A DNA stretch of 64,000 bases from an uncultured Eubacteriales bacterium (lineage in GTDB: Bacteria; Bacillota; Clostridia; Oscillospirales; Acutalibacteraceae): assembly GCA_910584745.1 (NCBI GenBank), contig CAJUDG010000003.1:186001-250000 (forward strand), in the 5' to 3' direction. The notes under the pieces are model-generated. The model saw only the letters and a list, made by a program, of their open reading frames with translations, did not search any database and was not told the origin of the DNA. The first letter of the stretch is position 1, and the number at the start of each line of letters is the position of its first letter. Of the stretch, positions 25,244 to 35,696 are shown piece by piece. A program made the position numbers and the translations under genes.

Positions 25244-26470
25244 ATGGCTAAGGAAATAAAAAAGGTAGTGCTGGCGTACTCGGGAGGACTGGACACATCC
25301 ATCATCATCCCCTGGCTTAAGGAGAACTACAACGGCTGCGAGGTCATAGCCGTCTCCGGCGACGTGGGCCAGGGTACAGAGCTTGACGGCCTGGAGGAGA
25401 AGGCCAAGAAGACCGGCGCCAGCAAGCTCTACGTGCTGGACCTTAAAGAGGAGTTCGTACAGGATTATGTATACCCCACTCTAAAGGCCGGGGCCGTCTA
25501 TGAGAACAAGTACCTGCTGGGAACCTCCTTCGCTAGGCCCATCATAGCCAAGGGAATCGTTGAGATCGCCAAGAAGGAGGGCGCGGACGCCATCTGTCAC
25601 GGCTGCACCGGCAAGGGCAACGATCAGGTGCGCTTTGAGCTGGCTATAAAGGCCTACGCGCCGGACATGACCGTTATCGCCCCCTGGCGCATATGGGACA
25701 TCAAGTCCCGGGAGGAGGAGATTGAGTACGCTGAAGCCCACAATATCCCCTTGAAGATAAGCCGCGAGACCAACTACTCCAAGGATAAGAACCTCTGGCA
25801 CCTGTCCCACGAGGGCCTGGACCTGGAGGACCCCTCCAACGAGCCGCAGTACAATAAGCCGGGCTTTTTGGAGTTGGGAGTTTCCCCCGAGCAGGCCCCG
25901 GACGAGCCCACATACATTACCCTGCACTTTGAGAAGGGGGTGCCCACCGCGCTCAACGGCGAGACCCTCTCCGGCACCCAGATGGTGGAAAAGCTCAACG
26001 AACTGGGAGGCAAAAACGGTATTGGCCTCGCTGACATAATAGAGAACCGGCTGGTGGGCATGAAATCCCGGGGCGTGTATGAGACACCCGGCGGCGCCAT
26101 TCTCTATCATGCACATGGCAAGCTTGAAGAGCTTTGCCTCGATAAGGAGACATATCACTACAAGCAGCAGGTAGCACTGAAGTTTGCCGATCTCGTCTAT
26201 AACGGCCAGTGGTACACCCCCTTGCGCCAGGCCCTTTCCGCCTTTGTGGACAGCACCCAGGAGACCGTCACCGGCGACGTGAAGCTGAAGCTCTATAAGG
26301 GCAACATCATCGACGCTGGTGTGACCTCGCCCTACTCCCTCTACGATGAGGACATTGCCACGTTCGATGAGGATGATGTTTATAATCAGGCTGACTCCGC
26401 AGGCTTTATCAACCTGTTCGGGCTGCCCATCAAGGTGCAGGCGAAAAAAGGCCTGACCTACGACAAGTAA
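25244..26470 (+). CDS. argG: Argininosuccinate synthase
   Basis: Condenses citrulline and aspartate with ATP cleavage to AMP and PPi, the penultimate step of arginine synthesis. The 408-residue protein opens MAKEIKKVVLAYSGGLDTS with the N-type ATP pyrophosphatase loop SGGLDTS; later motifs include CHGCTGKGNDQVRFE and GRNLWHLS-like KNLWHLSHEG. ATG 25244 is chosen over ATG 25235 because AAGGA ends 9 bases before it and almost touches the other. It is the first gene of the arg operon. Confidence 0.96.
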   Translation: MAKEIKKVVLAYSGGLDTSIIIPWLKENYNGCEVIAVSGDVGQGTELDGLEEKAKKTGASKLYVLDLKEEFVQDYVYPTLKAGAVYENKYLLGTSFARPIIAKGIVEIAKKEGADAICHGCTGKGNDQVRFELAIKAYAPDMTVIAPWRIWDIKSREEEIEYAEAHNIPLKISRETNYSKDKNLWHLSHEGLDLEDPSNEPQYNKPGFLELGVSPEQAPDEPTYITLHFEKGVPTALNGETLSGTQMVEKLNELGGKNGIGLADIIENRLVGMKSRGVYETPGGAILYHAHGKLEELCLDKETYHYKQQVALKFADLVYNGQWYTPLRQALSAFVDSTQETVTGDVKLKLYKGNIIDAGVTSPYSLYDEDIATFDEDDVYNQADSAGFINLFGLPIKVQAKKGLTYDK

Positions 26471-26483
26471 GAGGCGGTAGAAA

Positions 26484-27034
26484 ATGGAACTGATTGACAT
26501 ATACGACAAAGACGGCCATAAGACCGGTGCTGTCCGGGACAAGGAAGCGCCCCTGGGCCCGGAGGAGTACCGCATGGCCGTGGGCATGTGGATCGTGGAC
26601 AAGGGCGGCAGGATATTCCTGACCCGCCGCAGCATGGAAAAGAAGTACGCTCCCGGCAAGTGGGAGAACCCCGCCGGCCACGTACAGGCCGGCGAGGGCC
26701 CGGTCCACGCCGTTATCCGGGAGCTTTTTGAGGAGACTGGTATCACCGTGCGGGAGGACCAGATAACCCTTCTGGGCCGCTCCTGCACCTGGCCCTATAT
26801 CGGCCGGGACTTCGGGGTGCGCATGGACGTTGACCTGGAGAGCGTGCGCTTCCAGAATGGCGAGACCAGCGCCGCCAAGTGGGTAACCTTCGAGGAGTTC
26901 GCCGAGATGGCACGGGCCGGTGAGTTCGCCCAGTCCCTCACGGACCACATGTGCGACTATAAAGAGGCGTTCCTGGCCTTCACCGGGCACCCCGGCAGCG
27001 ATGCCCTTGATTTTCTCACAGTGGAGGCGGTAAA

Positions 27035-27038
<4 letters not shown>
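26484..27038 (+). CDS. NUDIX hydrolase inside the arginine operon
   Basis: A 184-residue NUDIX protein beginning MELIDIYDKDGHKTGAVRD, the opening seen in the isopentenyl-diphosphate isomerase-like NUDIX subgroup. The box is complete (GHVQAGE near residue 62, then RELFEETGI). It lacks clear isomerase-specific Cys and Glu motifs, so hydrolase is the safer call. It sits 13 bases after argG and overlaps argH by 4 bases (ATGA), so it is translated with the arg genes. A link to arginine metabolism is unknown. Confidence 0.85.
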
Positions 27039-28421
<1,383 letters not shown>

Positions 28422-28429
<8 letters not shown>

Positions 28430-29462
28430 GATAAAGGTTGGGGTCGTGGGAGCCACCGGCTATGCCGGCGCAGAGCTTTGCCGCCTGATAATGGGCCACC
28501 CTCAGGCGGAGCTTGCGGCCATAAGCTCGGTGAGCTTTGAGGGCAAGGCCCTCTCCGAGGTGTACCCGGCGTATTTTCACATGTGCGACATGATATGCGG
28601 GACCCAAGAGCAGGTGGTGGAGAACAGCGACGTTATTTTTGCGGCGCTGCCCCACGGGCTTTCTCAGGAGCTGGCCGCGCAGTGCATGGAGGCCGGTAAG
28701 GTCTTTATAGACCTGGGCGCTGATTTCCGGCTCGAGAGCGAGGAGGAGTACCAGGAGTGGTACAGCGGCAGCTTTACGGATAAGTCCCTGCACCGGGAGG
28801 CGGTCTACGGCCTGCCGGAGCTGTTCCGTGACAATATAAAGGGCAGGCGGCTTATTGCGAACCCCGGCTGCTATACCACAGCTGTGCCGCTGGCCCTTGT
28901 GCCAGCCCTAGAAGCAGGCTTGATCCAGCCGGAGGGGATCATCGCCGACTGCAAGTCCGGCGTGACCGGAGCTGGGCGCAAGCCCACCCAGGGCAACCAC
29001 TACCCCGAGCTCAACGAAAGCTTCACCGCCTACAAGGTAGCCTGTCACCGGCACACCCCTGAGATGGAGCAGACACTGTCGCGCATAGCCGGACAAAAGA
29101 TAAATCTGACGTTTGTGCCGCATCTGCTGCCCATAAACCGGGGAATACTTGCCACGTGCTACGCAAAGCTTGCCCCGGGAGCTGAGCTTTCCGCTATACG
29201 TGAAGCATATGAAAAGCGCTATGCCGGGGAGTTCTTCATTCGGCTGCTGCCGGATGGTCAGTGCGCAAACGTGAAGAATGTGCGCTGCACGAACTTCTGC
29301 GACATATCCCTGTTCGCGGACCAGCGCACCGGCACATTTGTGGCCGTCTCTGCCATTGACAACATGGTAAAGGGCGCGGCGGGCCAGGCTATACAGAACA
29401 TGAACCTGGCTTTCGGCATCGACGAAACCGCCGGACTTAAGCTTATACCCCCGGCCTTTTAA
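28422..29462 (+). CDS. argC: N-acetyl-gamma-glutamyl-phosphate reductase
   Basis: NADPH-dependent reduction of N-acetylglutamyl phosphate to the semialdehyde. The 346-residue protein has the Rossmann motif VGVVGATGYAGAEL at the N-terminus and the active-site Cys in ANPGCYTTA (about 145), with HRHTPEM as the conserved His segment. ATG 28422 follows AAAGGAGAAGG and overlaps the argH end; the longer upstream frame lacks homology. Confidence 0.95.
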
Positions 29463-29483
29463 TATATTTTAGGAGAATGAGAC

Positions 29484-30701
29484 ATGGAATTTATTCAGGG
29501 CGGCGTAACTGCCGCTAAAGGATTTTCGGCAAGCGGCATACACTGCGGTATCCGCAAGAATAAGACAAAGCCTGACTTGGCGCTCATACTCAGCGACCGG
29601 GAATGTGCCGCCGCTGGGGTATACACCCGCAATCTGGTAAAGGGCGCGCCCATCACGGTCACCAAAAGGAACATCGCCGACGGCAGAGCCCGGGCCATCA
29701 TCTGTAACTCCGGCATAGCGAACACCTGCGCCCCGGACGGCATAGAGAAGGCCGAAGCCATGTGCCGCGTGGCGGCATCGGCGCTGGGACTGGAGCCGGA
29801 GGATATGGTCGTGGCATCCACTGGGGTCATCGGTCCCTCCCTGCCCATAGAGCCCATCGCCAATGGCATGGATGAACTGAAAGCCTCCCTAAAGGAAGAC
29901 GGCTCCCTTGCCGCCGCCACGGCCATAATGACTACCGACACGGTGCCCAAGGAGGCCGCCGTCCAGTTTACCGTTGGCGGCAAAATCGCCCGCATAGGCG
30001 GCATATCCAAGGGCAGCGGCATGATACATCCCAATATGGCGACCATGCTCTGCTTCGTGACAACGGACTGCGCCATCGCCCCCGGGCTGCTGCAAAAGGC
30101 CGTGAAGACCGCCGCAGACGCCACCTTCAACATGATAAGCGTGGACGGGGACACCTCCACCAACGACACCTTCCTGGTGCTGGCTAACGGCGCGGCGGGG
30201 AACTCCGAGATTACCGCTGAAGACGAGGACTATGCGGCCTTTGTAGATGCCCTGGAAGCCGTGGGCCGCAAGCTTGCCATGATGATGGCCAAGGACGGAG
30301 AGGGAGCCTCAAGGCTCATCATCTATCGCGTAGAAGGCGCTCCAGACCTAGAGACCGCCCGTACTGTGGCCCGCTCTGTCAGCAGCTCTACCCTGGTTAA
30401 GGCCGCGTTCTTTGGAGCCGACGCCAACGCTGGGGGCCGGGCCATGTGCGCCGTGGGTTACTCGGGAGCCCAGGTGGACGTTGAAAAGATAGACATAGCC
30501 TTTAAGTCCGCCAAGGGCAGGGTAGAGGTGGTAAAGTCCGGTATGGGCGTGGAGTTCTCCGAGGAGCTGGCTCTCGAGGTCTTAAAGGAGCCGGAGATAG
30601 AGACGCTCATAGACCTTCATATGGGCGATGTATCGGCAGAGGCCTACGGCTGCGACCTGACCTACGACTATGTGAAGATAAACGCCGACTACCGCACCTG
30701 A
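29484..30701 (+). CDS. argJ: Bifunctional glutamate N-acetyltransferase/ornithine acetyltransferase
   Basis: Transfers acetyl from N-acetylornithine to glutamate (and may use acetyl-CoA), giving the recycling form of the pathway. The 405-residue precursor has the self-cleavage segment GSGMIHPNMATML near residue 182; cleavage is expected between Ala and Thr to give alpha and beta chains. GDTSTNDTF is downstream. An AGGAG ribosome-binding site precedes the ATG. Whether it is mono- or bifunctional cannot be told; no argA is in the cluster. Confidence 0.95.
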   Translation: MEFIQGGVTAAKGFSASGIHCGIRKNKTKPDLALILSDRECAAAGVYTRNLVKGAPITVTKRNIADGRARAIICNSGIANTCAPDGIEKAEAMCRVAASALGLEPEDMVVASTGVIGPSLPIEPIANGMDELKASLKEDGSLAAATAIMTTDTVPKEAAVQFTVGGKIARIGGISKGSGMIHPNMATMLCFVTTDCAIAPGLLQKAVKTAADATFNMISVDGDTSTNDTFLVLANGAAGNSEITAEDEDYAAFVDALEAVGRKLAMMMAKDGEGASRLIIYRVEGAPDLETARTVARSVSSSTLVKAAFFGADANAGGRAMCAVGYSGAQVDVEKIDIAFKSAKGRVEVVKSGMGVEFSEELALEVLKEPEIETLIDLHMGDVSAEAYGCDLTYDYVKINADYRT

Positions 30702-30711
30702 GGAGGGCATC

Positions 30712-31050
30712 ATGCTGGAAAAGCTGGGCATTAAAAGCCGGTGGGACCTGGTTCCCGCCGTGCTGTCGGTGCTGCTGTATATAAACTTTTTGGTGTTCGT
30801 AATATTGCTTTTCGCCGCGACAGGTGTACTTTTCCTGTACGCCGCGCCGTCCATACTCACAGCCGCGCTGCTTATCGCGGCGATCATCGCCCATCTCATC
30901 ACCCGGCACAGGACCTGTAAGCTCTGGCGCAGGCTGCTGCTGGGGGCTATTGGGGCGAACTTTCTGGTCATCGCCGCCTTCATTGTCATCGGGGTCGTGA
31001 TGGTATTCTCGTGGCTGGACGTTATTAAAGAAATCAAAACAAACGGGTGA
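30712..31050 (+). CDS. Small membrane protein in the arginine operon
   Basis: A 112-residue protein with three predicted membrane helices: about 14-42, 46-65 and 75-103, separated by a basic loop (TRHRTCKLWRR). AGGAGGG lies 4 bases before the ATG and overlaps the argJ stop. It is 7 bases from argB. No family recognised; a role in amino-acid export or uptake would be pure speculation. Confidence 0.72.
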   Translation: MLEKLGIKSRWDLVPAVLSVLLYINFLVFVILLFAATGVLFLYAAPSILTAALLIAAIIAHLITRHRTCKLWRRLLLGAIGANFLVIAAFIVIGVVMVFSWLDVIKEIKTNG

Positions 31051-31057
31051 ATAGAAC

Positions 31058-31909
31058 ATGCAGGTATCCAACAGCGAGCGGGCCAATATACTTGTGCAGG
31101 CCCTGCCATATATCAAGAAATACGCCGGGGCCACCGTGGTGGTAAAGTACGGCGGAAACGCCATGCTGGACGATGAGCTGAAAGCGGCGGTCATGAGCGA
31201 TATCGTCCTTATGCAGCTGGTGGGCATAAACGTGGTGCTTGTCCACGGCGGCGGGCCGGAGATAAACTCCATGCTGAAAAAGATAGGCAAGGAGAGCAAA
31301 TTCATCGGCGGTATGCGCTATACGGACCAGGAGACCATCGGTATCGTCCAGCAGGTGCTGGCCGGTAAGGTGAACAAGGATTTGGTGCAGCTCCTTGAGG
31401 ACGCTGGCGGCAGGGCCATAGGCCTCTGCGGCCTGGACGGGTCCCTGCTGAAAGCGGACCAGCTGGAGGAGGACCTGGGCTTTGTGGGGGAGATAAGGGA
31501 GGTCAACGTGGATATCCTGCGTGACGCCGCCAAGAACGGCTATATCCCCATAGTCTCCACCGTTGCAGCGGGCTATCACGGCGAGGTGTACAACATCAAC
31601 GCAGACATCGCCGCCGCGCGGATCGCCGCAGAGCTGGGAGCCATGAAGCTGATACTTATGACGGACGTGCGCGGGCTCCTTCGGGATAAGGATGACGACA
31701 GCACCATAATCCCGGTGGTGAACGTCAGCGACGTGCGCCGGCTGAAAAAAGAGGGCGTTATCAGCGGCGGCATGATACCGAAGATAGACTGCTGCGTGGA
31801 CGCGGTGCGCCGGGGCGTGGGCCGGGCCCATATCATCGACGGCCGCATCGCCCACTCCATCCTCGTGGAGCTTTTCACCGACGAGGGCATTGGCACAATG
31901 TTCTATTAA
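31058..31909 (+). CDS. argB: Acetylglutamate kinase
   Basis: Phosphorylates N-acetylglutamate, usually the arginine-inhibited step in pathways that contain argJ. The 283-residue protein has VVKYGGNAM at the N-terminus, VLVHGGGPEI for substrate binding, NADIAAARIA and the C-terminal GGMIPKIDCCVDAV. The N-terminal extension (about 20 residues before VVKYGG) is of the type found in arginine-sensitive hexameric enzymes; feedback inhibition is inferred. Its ribosome-binding site is weak (GGGTGA). Confidence 0.95.
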   Translation: MQVSNSERANILVQALPYIKKYAGATVVVKYGGNAMLDDELKAAVMSDIVLMQLVGINVVLVHGGGPEINSMLKKIGKESKFIGGMRYTDQETIGIVQQVLAGKVNKDLVQLLEDAGGRAIGLCGLDGSLLKADQLEEDLGFVGEIREVNVDILRDAAKNGYIPIVSTVAAGYHGEVYNINADIAAARIAAELGAMKLILMTDVRGLLRDKDDDSTIIPVVNVSDVRRLKKEGVISGGMIPKIDCCVDAVRRGVGRAHIIDGRIAHSILVELFTDEGIGTMFY

Positions 31910-31921
31910 AGGAGACAGAAT

Positions 31922-33094
31922 ATGACATTTCAGGAGATAAGGGATCAGGATCAAAAGTATATCATCCATACCTATGGGCGGGTGGACGCGGCGCTGGTAA
32001 AGGGCAGAAACGCCACTGCCTGGGATGTGGAGGGCAAAGAATATATCGACTTCACCTCCGGCATAGGGGTGAACAGCCTTGGCTATTGCGACCCGGGTTG
32101 GACCGCCGCAGTGTCGAAGCAGGCGGGGGAGATACAGCACCTATGCAACTACTACTACTCGCCCCAGAACACGGCGCTTGCGGAGGAACTCTGTACGGCG
32201 GCGGGCATGGCCCAGGCTTTCTTCTGCAACTCTGGGGCCGAGGCCAATGAGTGCGCCATAAAAATAGCGCGTAAATATGGCGAAAAGCGCGGCGCGTATA
32301 AGATAGTGACCCTTGAAAACTCCTTCCATGGCCGGACACTTACCACTCTGGCCGCCACAGGTCAGGAGGGTTTTCACAAGGACTTTCTGCCCCTTACCGA
32401 GGGCTTTCTATACGCAAAGGCGGGCGATATTGAGGCGATAGACGCGATGCTTGACAACAGCGTCTGCGCCGTGATGATAGAGACCGTCCAGGGCGAGGGC
32501 GGCGTGGTGCCCATGGACCCGGATTTCATCAAGGCTCTCAGCGAGCTCTGTAAAGAGCGGGACGTGCTGCTCATCGTCGACGAGGTCCAGACCGGCATAG
32601 GCCGCACCGGGTATTTCTACAGCTATCAGGGCTACGGTGTGCAGCCCGACGTTGCGACCAGCGCCAAGGGCCTTGCGGGAGGCCTGCCCATAGGAACGTG
32701 TCTGGTGACGGAGAAGCTTCGGGATATCCTGAAGCCCGGCCAGCAGGGTTCAACCTTCGGCGGCAACCCAGTGGTATGCGCCGGAGCCAGAGAGGTGGTC
32801 CGGCGGGTCAGCGAACCGGAGTTTTTGCAGGTCGTCCGGGAGAAGGGGGAGTATATCGCAAAGAGACTGGAGGATCTTCCACAGGTCGAATTCGTGCGGG
32901 GCAGAGGGTTGATGCTCGGCATAAAGCTAAAATCTGGCGACGCCCACGACGTGCTTGTAGAGTGCGCAAAGCAGGGACTGTTGGTGCTCACCGCCAAGGA
33001 GTTGGTGCGCTTCCTGCCGCCGCTGACTATCACCGTGGAGGAGATCGACAAGGGCCTTTCCATATTTGCAAAAGTTTTACAGGAGGTAAACTAA
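31922..33094 (+). CDS. argD: Acetylornithine aminotransferase
   Basis: PLP-dependent conversion of N-acetylglutamate semialdehyde to N-acetylornithine. The 390-residue class III aminotransferase shows FCNSGAEANE (PLP phosphate), NSFHGRT, IVDEVQTGIGRTG (Asp contacting PLP) and the Schiff-base Lys in TSAKGLAGGLPIG (about 243). AAAGGAG precedes the ATG. Confidence 0.95.
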   Translation: MTFQEIRDQDQKYIIHTYGRVDAALVKGRNATAWDVEGKEYIDFTSGIGVNSLGYCDPGWTAAVSKQAGEIQHLCNYYYSPQNTALAEELCTAAGMAQAFFCNSGAEANECAIKIARKYGEKRGAYKIVTLENSFHGRTLTTLAATGQEGFHKDFLPLTEGFLYAKAGDIEAIDAMLDNSVCAVMIETVQGEGGVVPMDPDFIKALSELCKERDVLLIVDEVQTGIGRTGYFYSYQGYGVQPDVATSAKGLAGGLPIGTCLVTEKLRDILKPGQQGSTFGGNPVVCAGAREVVRRVSEPEFLQVVREKGEYIAKRLEDLPQVEFVRGRGLMLGIKLKSGDAHDVLVECAKQGLLVLTAKELVRFLPPLTITVEEIDKGLSIFAKVLQEVN

Positions 33095-33095
33095 A

Positions 33096-34001
33096 ATGGA
33101 GCATTTACTAAAGCTTTTGGACATGACCGGCGAGGAGATAATCGATGTGCTGAACCTTGCCGACCAGCTGAAATATGAGACAAAGCACGGCATAGAGCAT
33201 CCGCACCTTAAAGGCAAGTGCCTTGGGATGATATTCGAGAAATCCTCTACCCGCACAAGGGTCTCCTTCGAGGTGGGTATAAACCAACTGGGAGGCTACG
33301 CTGTAGTGCTGGCCTCCGAGGGCTCTCAAATAGGCAGGGGAGAGCCGGTGCAGGATACGGCGCGGGTGCTGTCCCGGTATGTAGACGGCATTATGATACG
33401 CACTTTTGAGCAGCAGGAGGTCGAGGACCTGGCAAAGTACGGCAGCGTGCCGGTGATAAACGGCCTTACAGACTTCTGCCACCCCTGCCAGGTGCTGGCG
33501 GACCTTATGACTATCAGGGAGTTCAAGGGTTCCTTTGAGGGCTTGAAGATGTGCTTCATCGGGGACGGCAACAATATGATGAACTCCCTTATCGTGGGCG
33601 GCTTAAAGGTGGGTATGGCTGTGTCGGTTGCCTGCCCCGAAGGCTACCGTCCGCCTCAGGAGATACTGGACTTTGCAAAGGGTTACGACTGCTTTGAGCT
33701 GACTGACGACCCGATGCAGGCGGCAAAAAACGCCGATGTGGTGATCACCGATGTCTGGACCTCTATGGGCCAGGAGGAGGAGCGCCAGAAGCGCGAGGCG
33801 GCCTTTAAGGGCTACTGCGTCGACAGGAATATCATGGCCAAGGCCAAGCCCGACGCCATGGTCCAGCACTGCCTGCCAGCACATAGGGGGGAAGAGATAA
33901 CCGAGGAGGTATTCGAGCAGAACGCCCAGTATATCTTCGAGGAGGCCGAGAACCGCCTGCACGCCCAAAAAGCGGTCATGGTGAAGACGATGGCGAAATA
34001 A
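33096..34001 (+). CDS. argF: Ornithine carbamoyltransferase
   Basis: Makes citrulline from ornithine and carbamoyl phosphate. The 301-residue protein has the carbamoyl-phosphate loop SSTRTRVSFE (about 48), FCHPCQVLAD and HCLPAHRGEE. The start codon is one base after the argD stop, with AGGAGG overlapping the end of argD. It is the last gene of the operon and runs 26 bases into the convergent permease gene. No carAB or argR is in the window. Confidence 0.96.
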   Translation: MEHLLKLLDMTGEEIIDVLNLADQLKYETKHGIEHPHLKGKCLGMIFEKSSTRTRVSFEVGINQLGGYAVVLASEGSQIGRGEPVQDTARVLSRYVDGIMIRTFEQQEVEDLAKYGSVPVINGLTDFCHPCQVLADLMTIREFKGSFEGLKMCFIGDGNNMMNSLIVGGLKVGMAVSVACPEGYRPPQEILDFAKGYDCFELTDDPMQAAKNADVVITDVWTSMGQEEERQKREAAFKGYCVDRNIMAKAKPDAMVQHCLPAHRGEEITEEVFEQNAQYIFEEAENRLHAQKAVMVKTMAK

Positions 34002-35055
34002 ATCCGGGTAAGATCCCGGCGCTGCGCAACAGGGAGTACAGCATAAAGAATCCGGCGGTGTAGACCAGTACCCAAAGGCTTCCTGCCGCAAGCGAAAAGT
34101 ATACTGCTGCCAGCATGGTCAATGGGTGCAGCTTTGCGGTGGAGGCAACCAGCTTCGGCTCTATCACCTGCCGCACGCAGCCCATCACTGCCCACCCCAC
34201 CAGGACCCCGGCCGCCCGGCCGTAGGCCCCGCAGAGTGCCTGCCAAACCGCTATGGGGCCAAGGACGAAGCCAGGACCAAGTACGGGCAGTATGTCCGCA
34301 AAGCAGGTGATGACCGCGCTCATAAGGGGGTACGGCACGTTTAGGACGGACAGGATTATAAAGGCTTCACAAAAGCTAATGAAGTAGATGAGCATGTATG
34401 ACAGCAGATACTTCCTTCCGGCGCCAGAGGAGCGCGCGGCCGCGCTCTTTAGCTGCCCGGCGGTCCTGTCCCGTATCAGGCCCCTGGCCCAGCCCCGGAG
34501 AGCATCAAAATCCCGGGCAATGAAGAAAGCCGAAAAGCCCGTCACCAGTGCCATGGCAAGCAGCGCCGGCAGGGATGCCAGCAGACCAAGCACCCCGTTC
34601 AGCGCGGCCATAGCCAGATCCGCGCTGTTCTTCAAGAAGTCCATGAGCTGTTCCCGGTGGTGTTCAAGAAATTCCGCGTCGATCTCGTTGACAAAGCTCC
34701 CAAGCCACCTGAAGAACCTCTGTACTGGCGGCGAAAACTCCGGGAACCCGCCGCTTGCGGCCCTTGTGAGGAACTCCGCCAGCTCGCGTACGCCAAGCAC
34801 GGTCATAAGTATCAGCCCTGACAGCAGCAGCGTCAGCGCGGCCAGAGTGATTATCCCCGAAGCGGCAGTCCGGCCAAGATGCAGCCTGTCCTGGGCCCAC
34901 CTTATGACCGGCTGCAACGCCGCCGCAATAAGCAGACCCAGTAAAAAGGGCAGAGAATAGAGGAAGGTGGCTTTCCACAGAAGGAAAACCAGACTGTACA
35001 CAGCAAAAAATACCCCGATGGGAGAAAGACGTTTCAGTTCCTCTGTGTGAAACAT
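33976..35055 (-). CDS. AI-2E family / YtvI-like permease
   Basis: A 359-residue membrane protein of the AI-2E transporter (PF01594) superfamily, which includes the sporulation protein YtvI. About eight hydrophobic segments: near residues 12-45, 60-85, 148-170, 210-235, 240-275 and 300-345. A conserved-type PxxxxxxxxxxxxxPVIRW segment occurs near the N-terminus. ATG 35055 is preferred because GGAGGTG ends 3-4 bases before it; the longer frame to 35178 has no initiation signals. The 3' end overlaps argF in convergent orientation. Substrate unknown. Confidence 0.85.
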   Translation of the reverse strand: MFHTEELKRLSPIGVFFAVYSLVFLLWKATFLYSLPFLLGLLIAAALQPVIRWAQDRLHLGRTAASGIITLAALTLLLSGLILMTVLGVRELAEFLTRAASGGFPEFSPPVQRFFRWLGSFVNEIDAEFLEHHREQLMDFLKNSADLAMAALNGVLGLLASLPALLAMALVTGFSAFFIARDFDALRGWARGLIRDRTAGQLKSAAARSSGAGRKYLLSYMLIYFISFCEAFIILSVLNVPYPLMSAVITCFADILPVLGPGFVLGPIAVWQALCGAYGRAAGVLVGWAVMGCVRQVIEPKLVASTAKLHPLTMLAAVYFSLAAGSLWVLVYTAGFFMLYSLLRSAGILPGFISPSSSP

Positions 35056-35135
35056 GCGCACCTCCATATCCGCTATTGAGAGTACACTATGGTAATATGG
35101 AGACATTTGATAAAAATATTCATGAGCCTGGCACA

Positions 35136-35178
35136 TAAAAATGCCCTGCCGACATCTAAAAAAGATGCGGCAGGGCAT
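35136..35178 (-). terminator. Terminator of the XRE regulator gene
   Basis: On the minus strand ATGCCCTGCCGCATC pairs with GATGTCGGCAGGGCAT (one bulged base) around a T-rich loop, followed by TTTTATG. Confidence 0.8.
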
Positions 35179-35193
35179 AGATAGGCATGGGTT

Positions 35194-35463
35194 TCACGAA
35201 TTGTGCTGCTGAGGCCTTTCCTCGCCTGTCAGCAGCCACATGACCGATACGCCCAGGATCTGAGAAAGAGCCAGGAGCTCCGTGTCCGTCACATAACGAA
35301 TCTGGCCCTCAAGCTTTGAGAGCCCAGAGGCGTTCAGATCGACGCCGCGTACCTGCAACTGGGCCAGAAGCTCCTTTTGCTTCATACCCTGGTTTCTGCG
35401 GGCGTTCTCCACCCGTGCACCGATCAGATTCTTTGTGCCCAATGGCTGTCCCCGCAGTCTCAT
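35194..35463 (-). CDS. XRE-family transcriptional regulator
   Basis: An 89-residue single-domain DNA-binding protein. The helix-turn-helix spans about residues 13-75 (IGARVENARRNQGMKQKELL, then GVDLNASGLSKLEGQIRYVT, then ELLALSQILGVSV). AAGGGAG lies 10 bases before the ATG. There is no sensor domain. It is divergent from pncB, and an inverted repeat with several TTTGT elements lies in the shared intergenic region, so autoregulation and perhaps control of pncB are possible. Confidence 0.85.
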   Translation of the reverse strand: MRLRGQPLGTKNLIGARVENARRNQGMKQKELLAQLQVRGVDLNASGLSKLEGQIRYVTDTELLALSQILGVSVMWLLTGEERPQQHNS

Positions 35464-35538
35464 AGCATATTCACTCCCTTAGGTATCTTTGTCTTAACTT
35501 AAGGTTTCACATAATATATTTTCTTTTATTACATGTAT

Positions 35539-35567
35539 ATTATAATATCATATTTGTAAAAAATCAA
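35539..35567 (-). promoter_or_regulatory. Promoter of the XRE gene
   Basis: On the minus strand TTGATT, a 17-base spacer and TATAAT. Its -35 box lies within the inverted repeat at 35553-35581. Confidence 0.6.
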
Positions 35568-35599
35568 GTCCCTTTTACAAATAAATTTGTCAATTTGTC
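35553..35599. repeat. Candidate operator cluster (inverted plus direct repeats)
   Basis: TTTGTAAAA (35553-35561) and TTTTACAAA (35573-35581) form a perfect 9-bp inverted repeat. Immediately beyond, AATTTGTC occurs twice in tandem (35584-35591 and 35592-35599). All share a TTTGT core. They sit over the -35 side of the XRE promoter. Confidence 0.5.
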
Positions 35600-35696
35600 G
35601 GAAAGGAAAAATAAGACTGTACTTTTTACTTTTAGCCTGCTATAATAAACAAAATATGGGAAAAAACAGATGAAAAAATCAGGAAGGGCGATTTAA

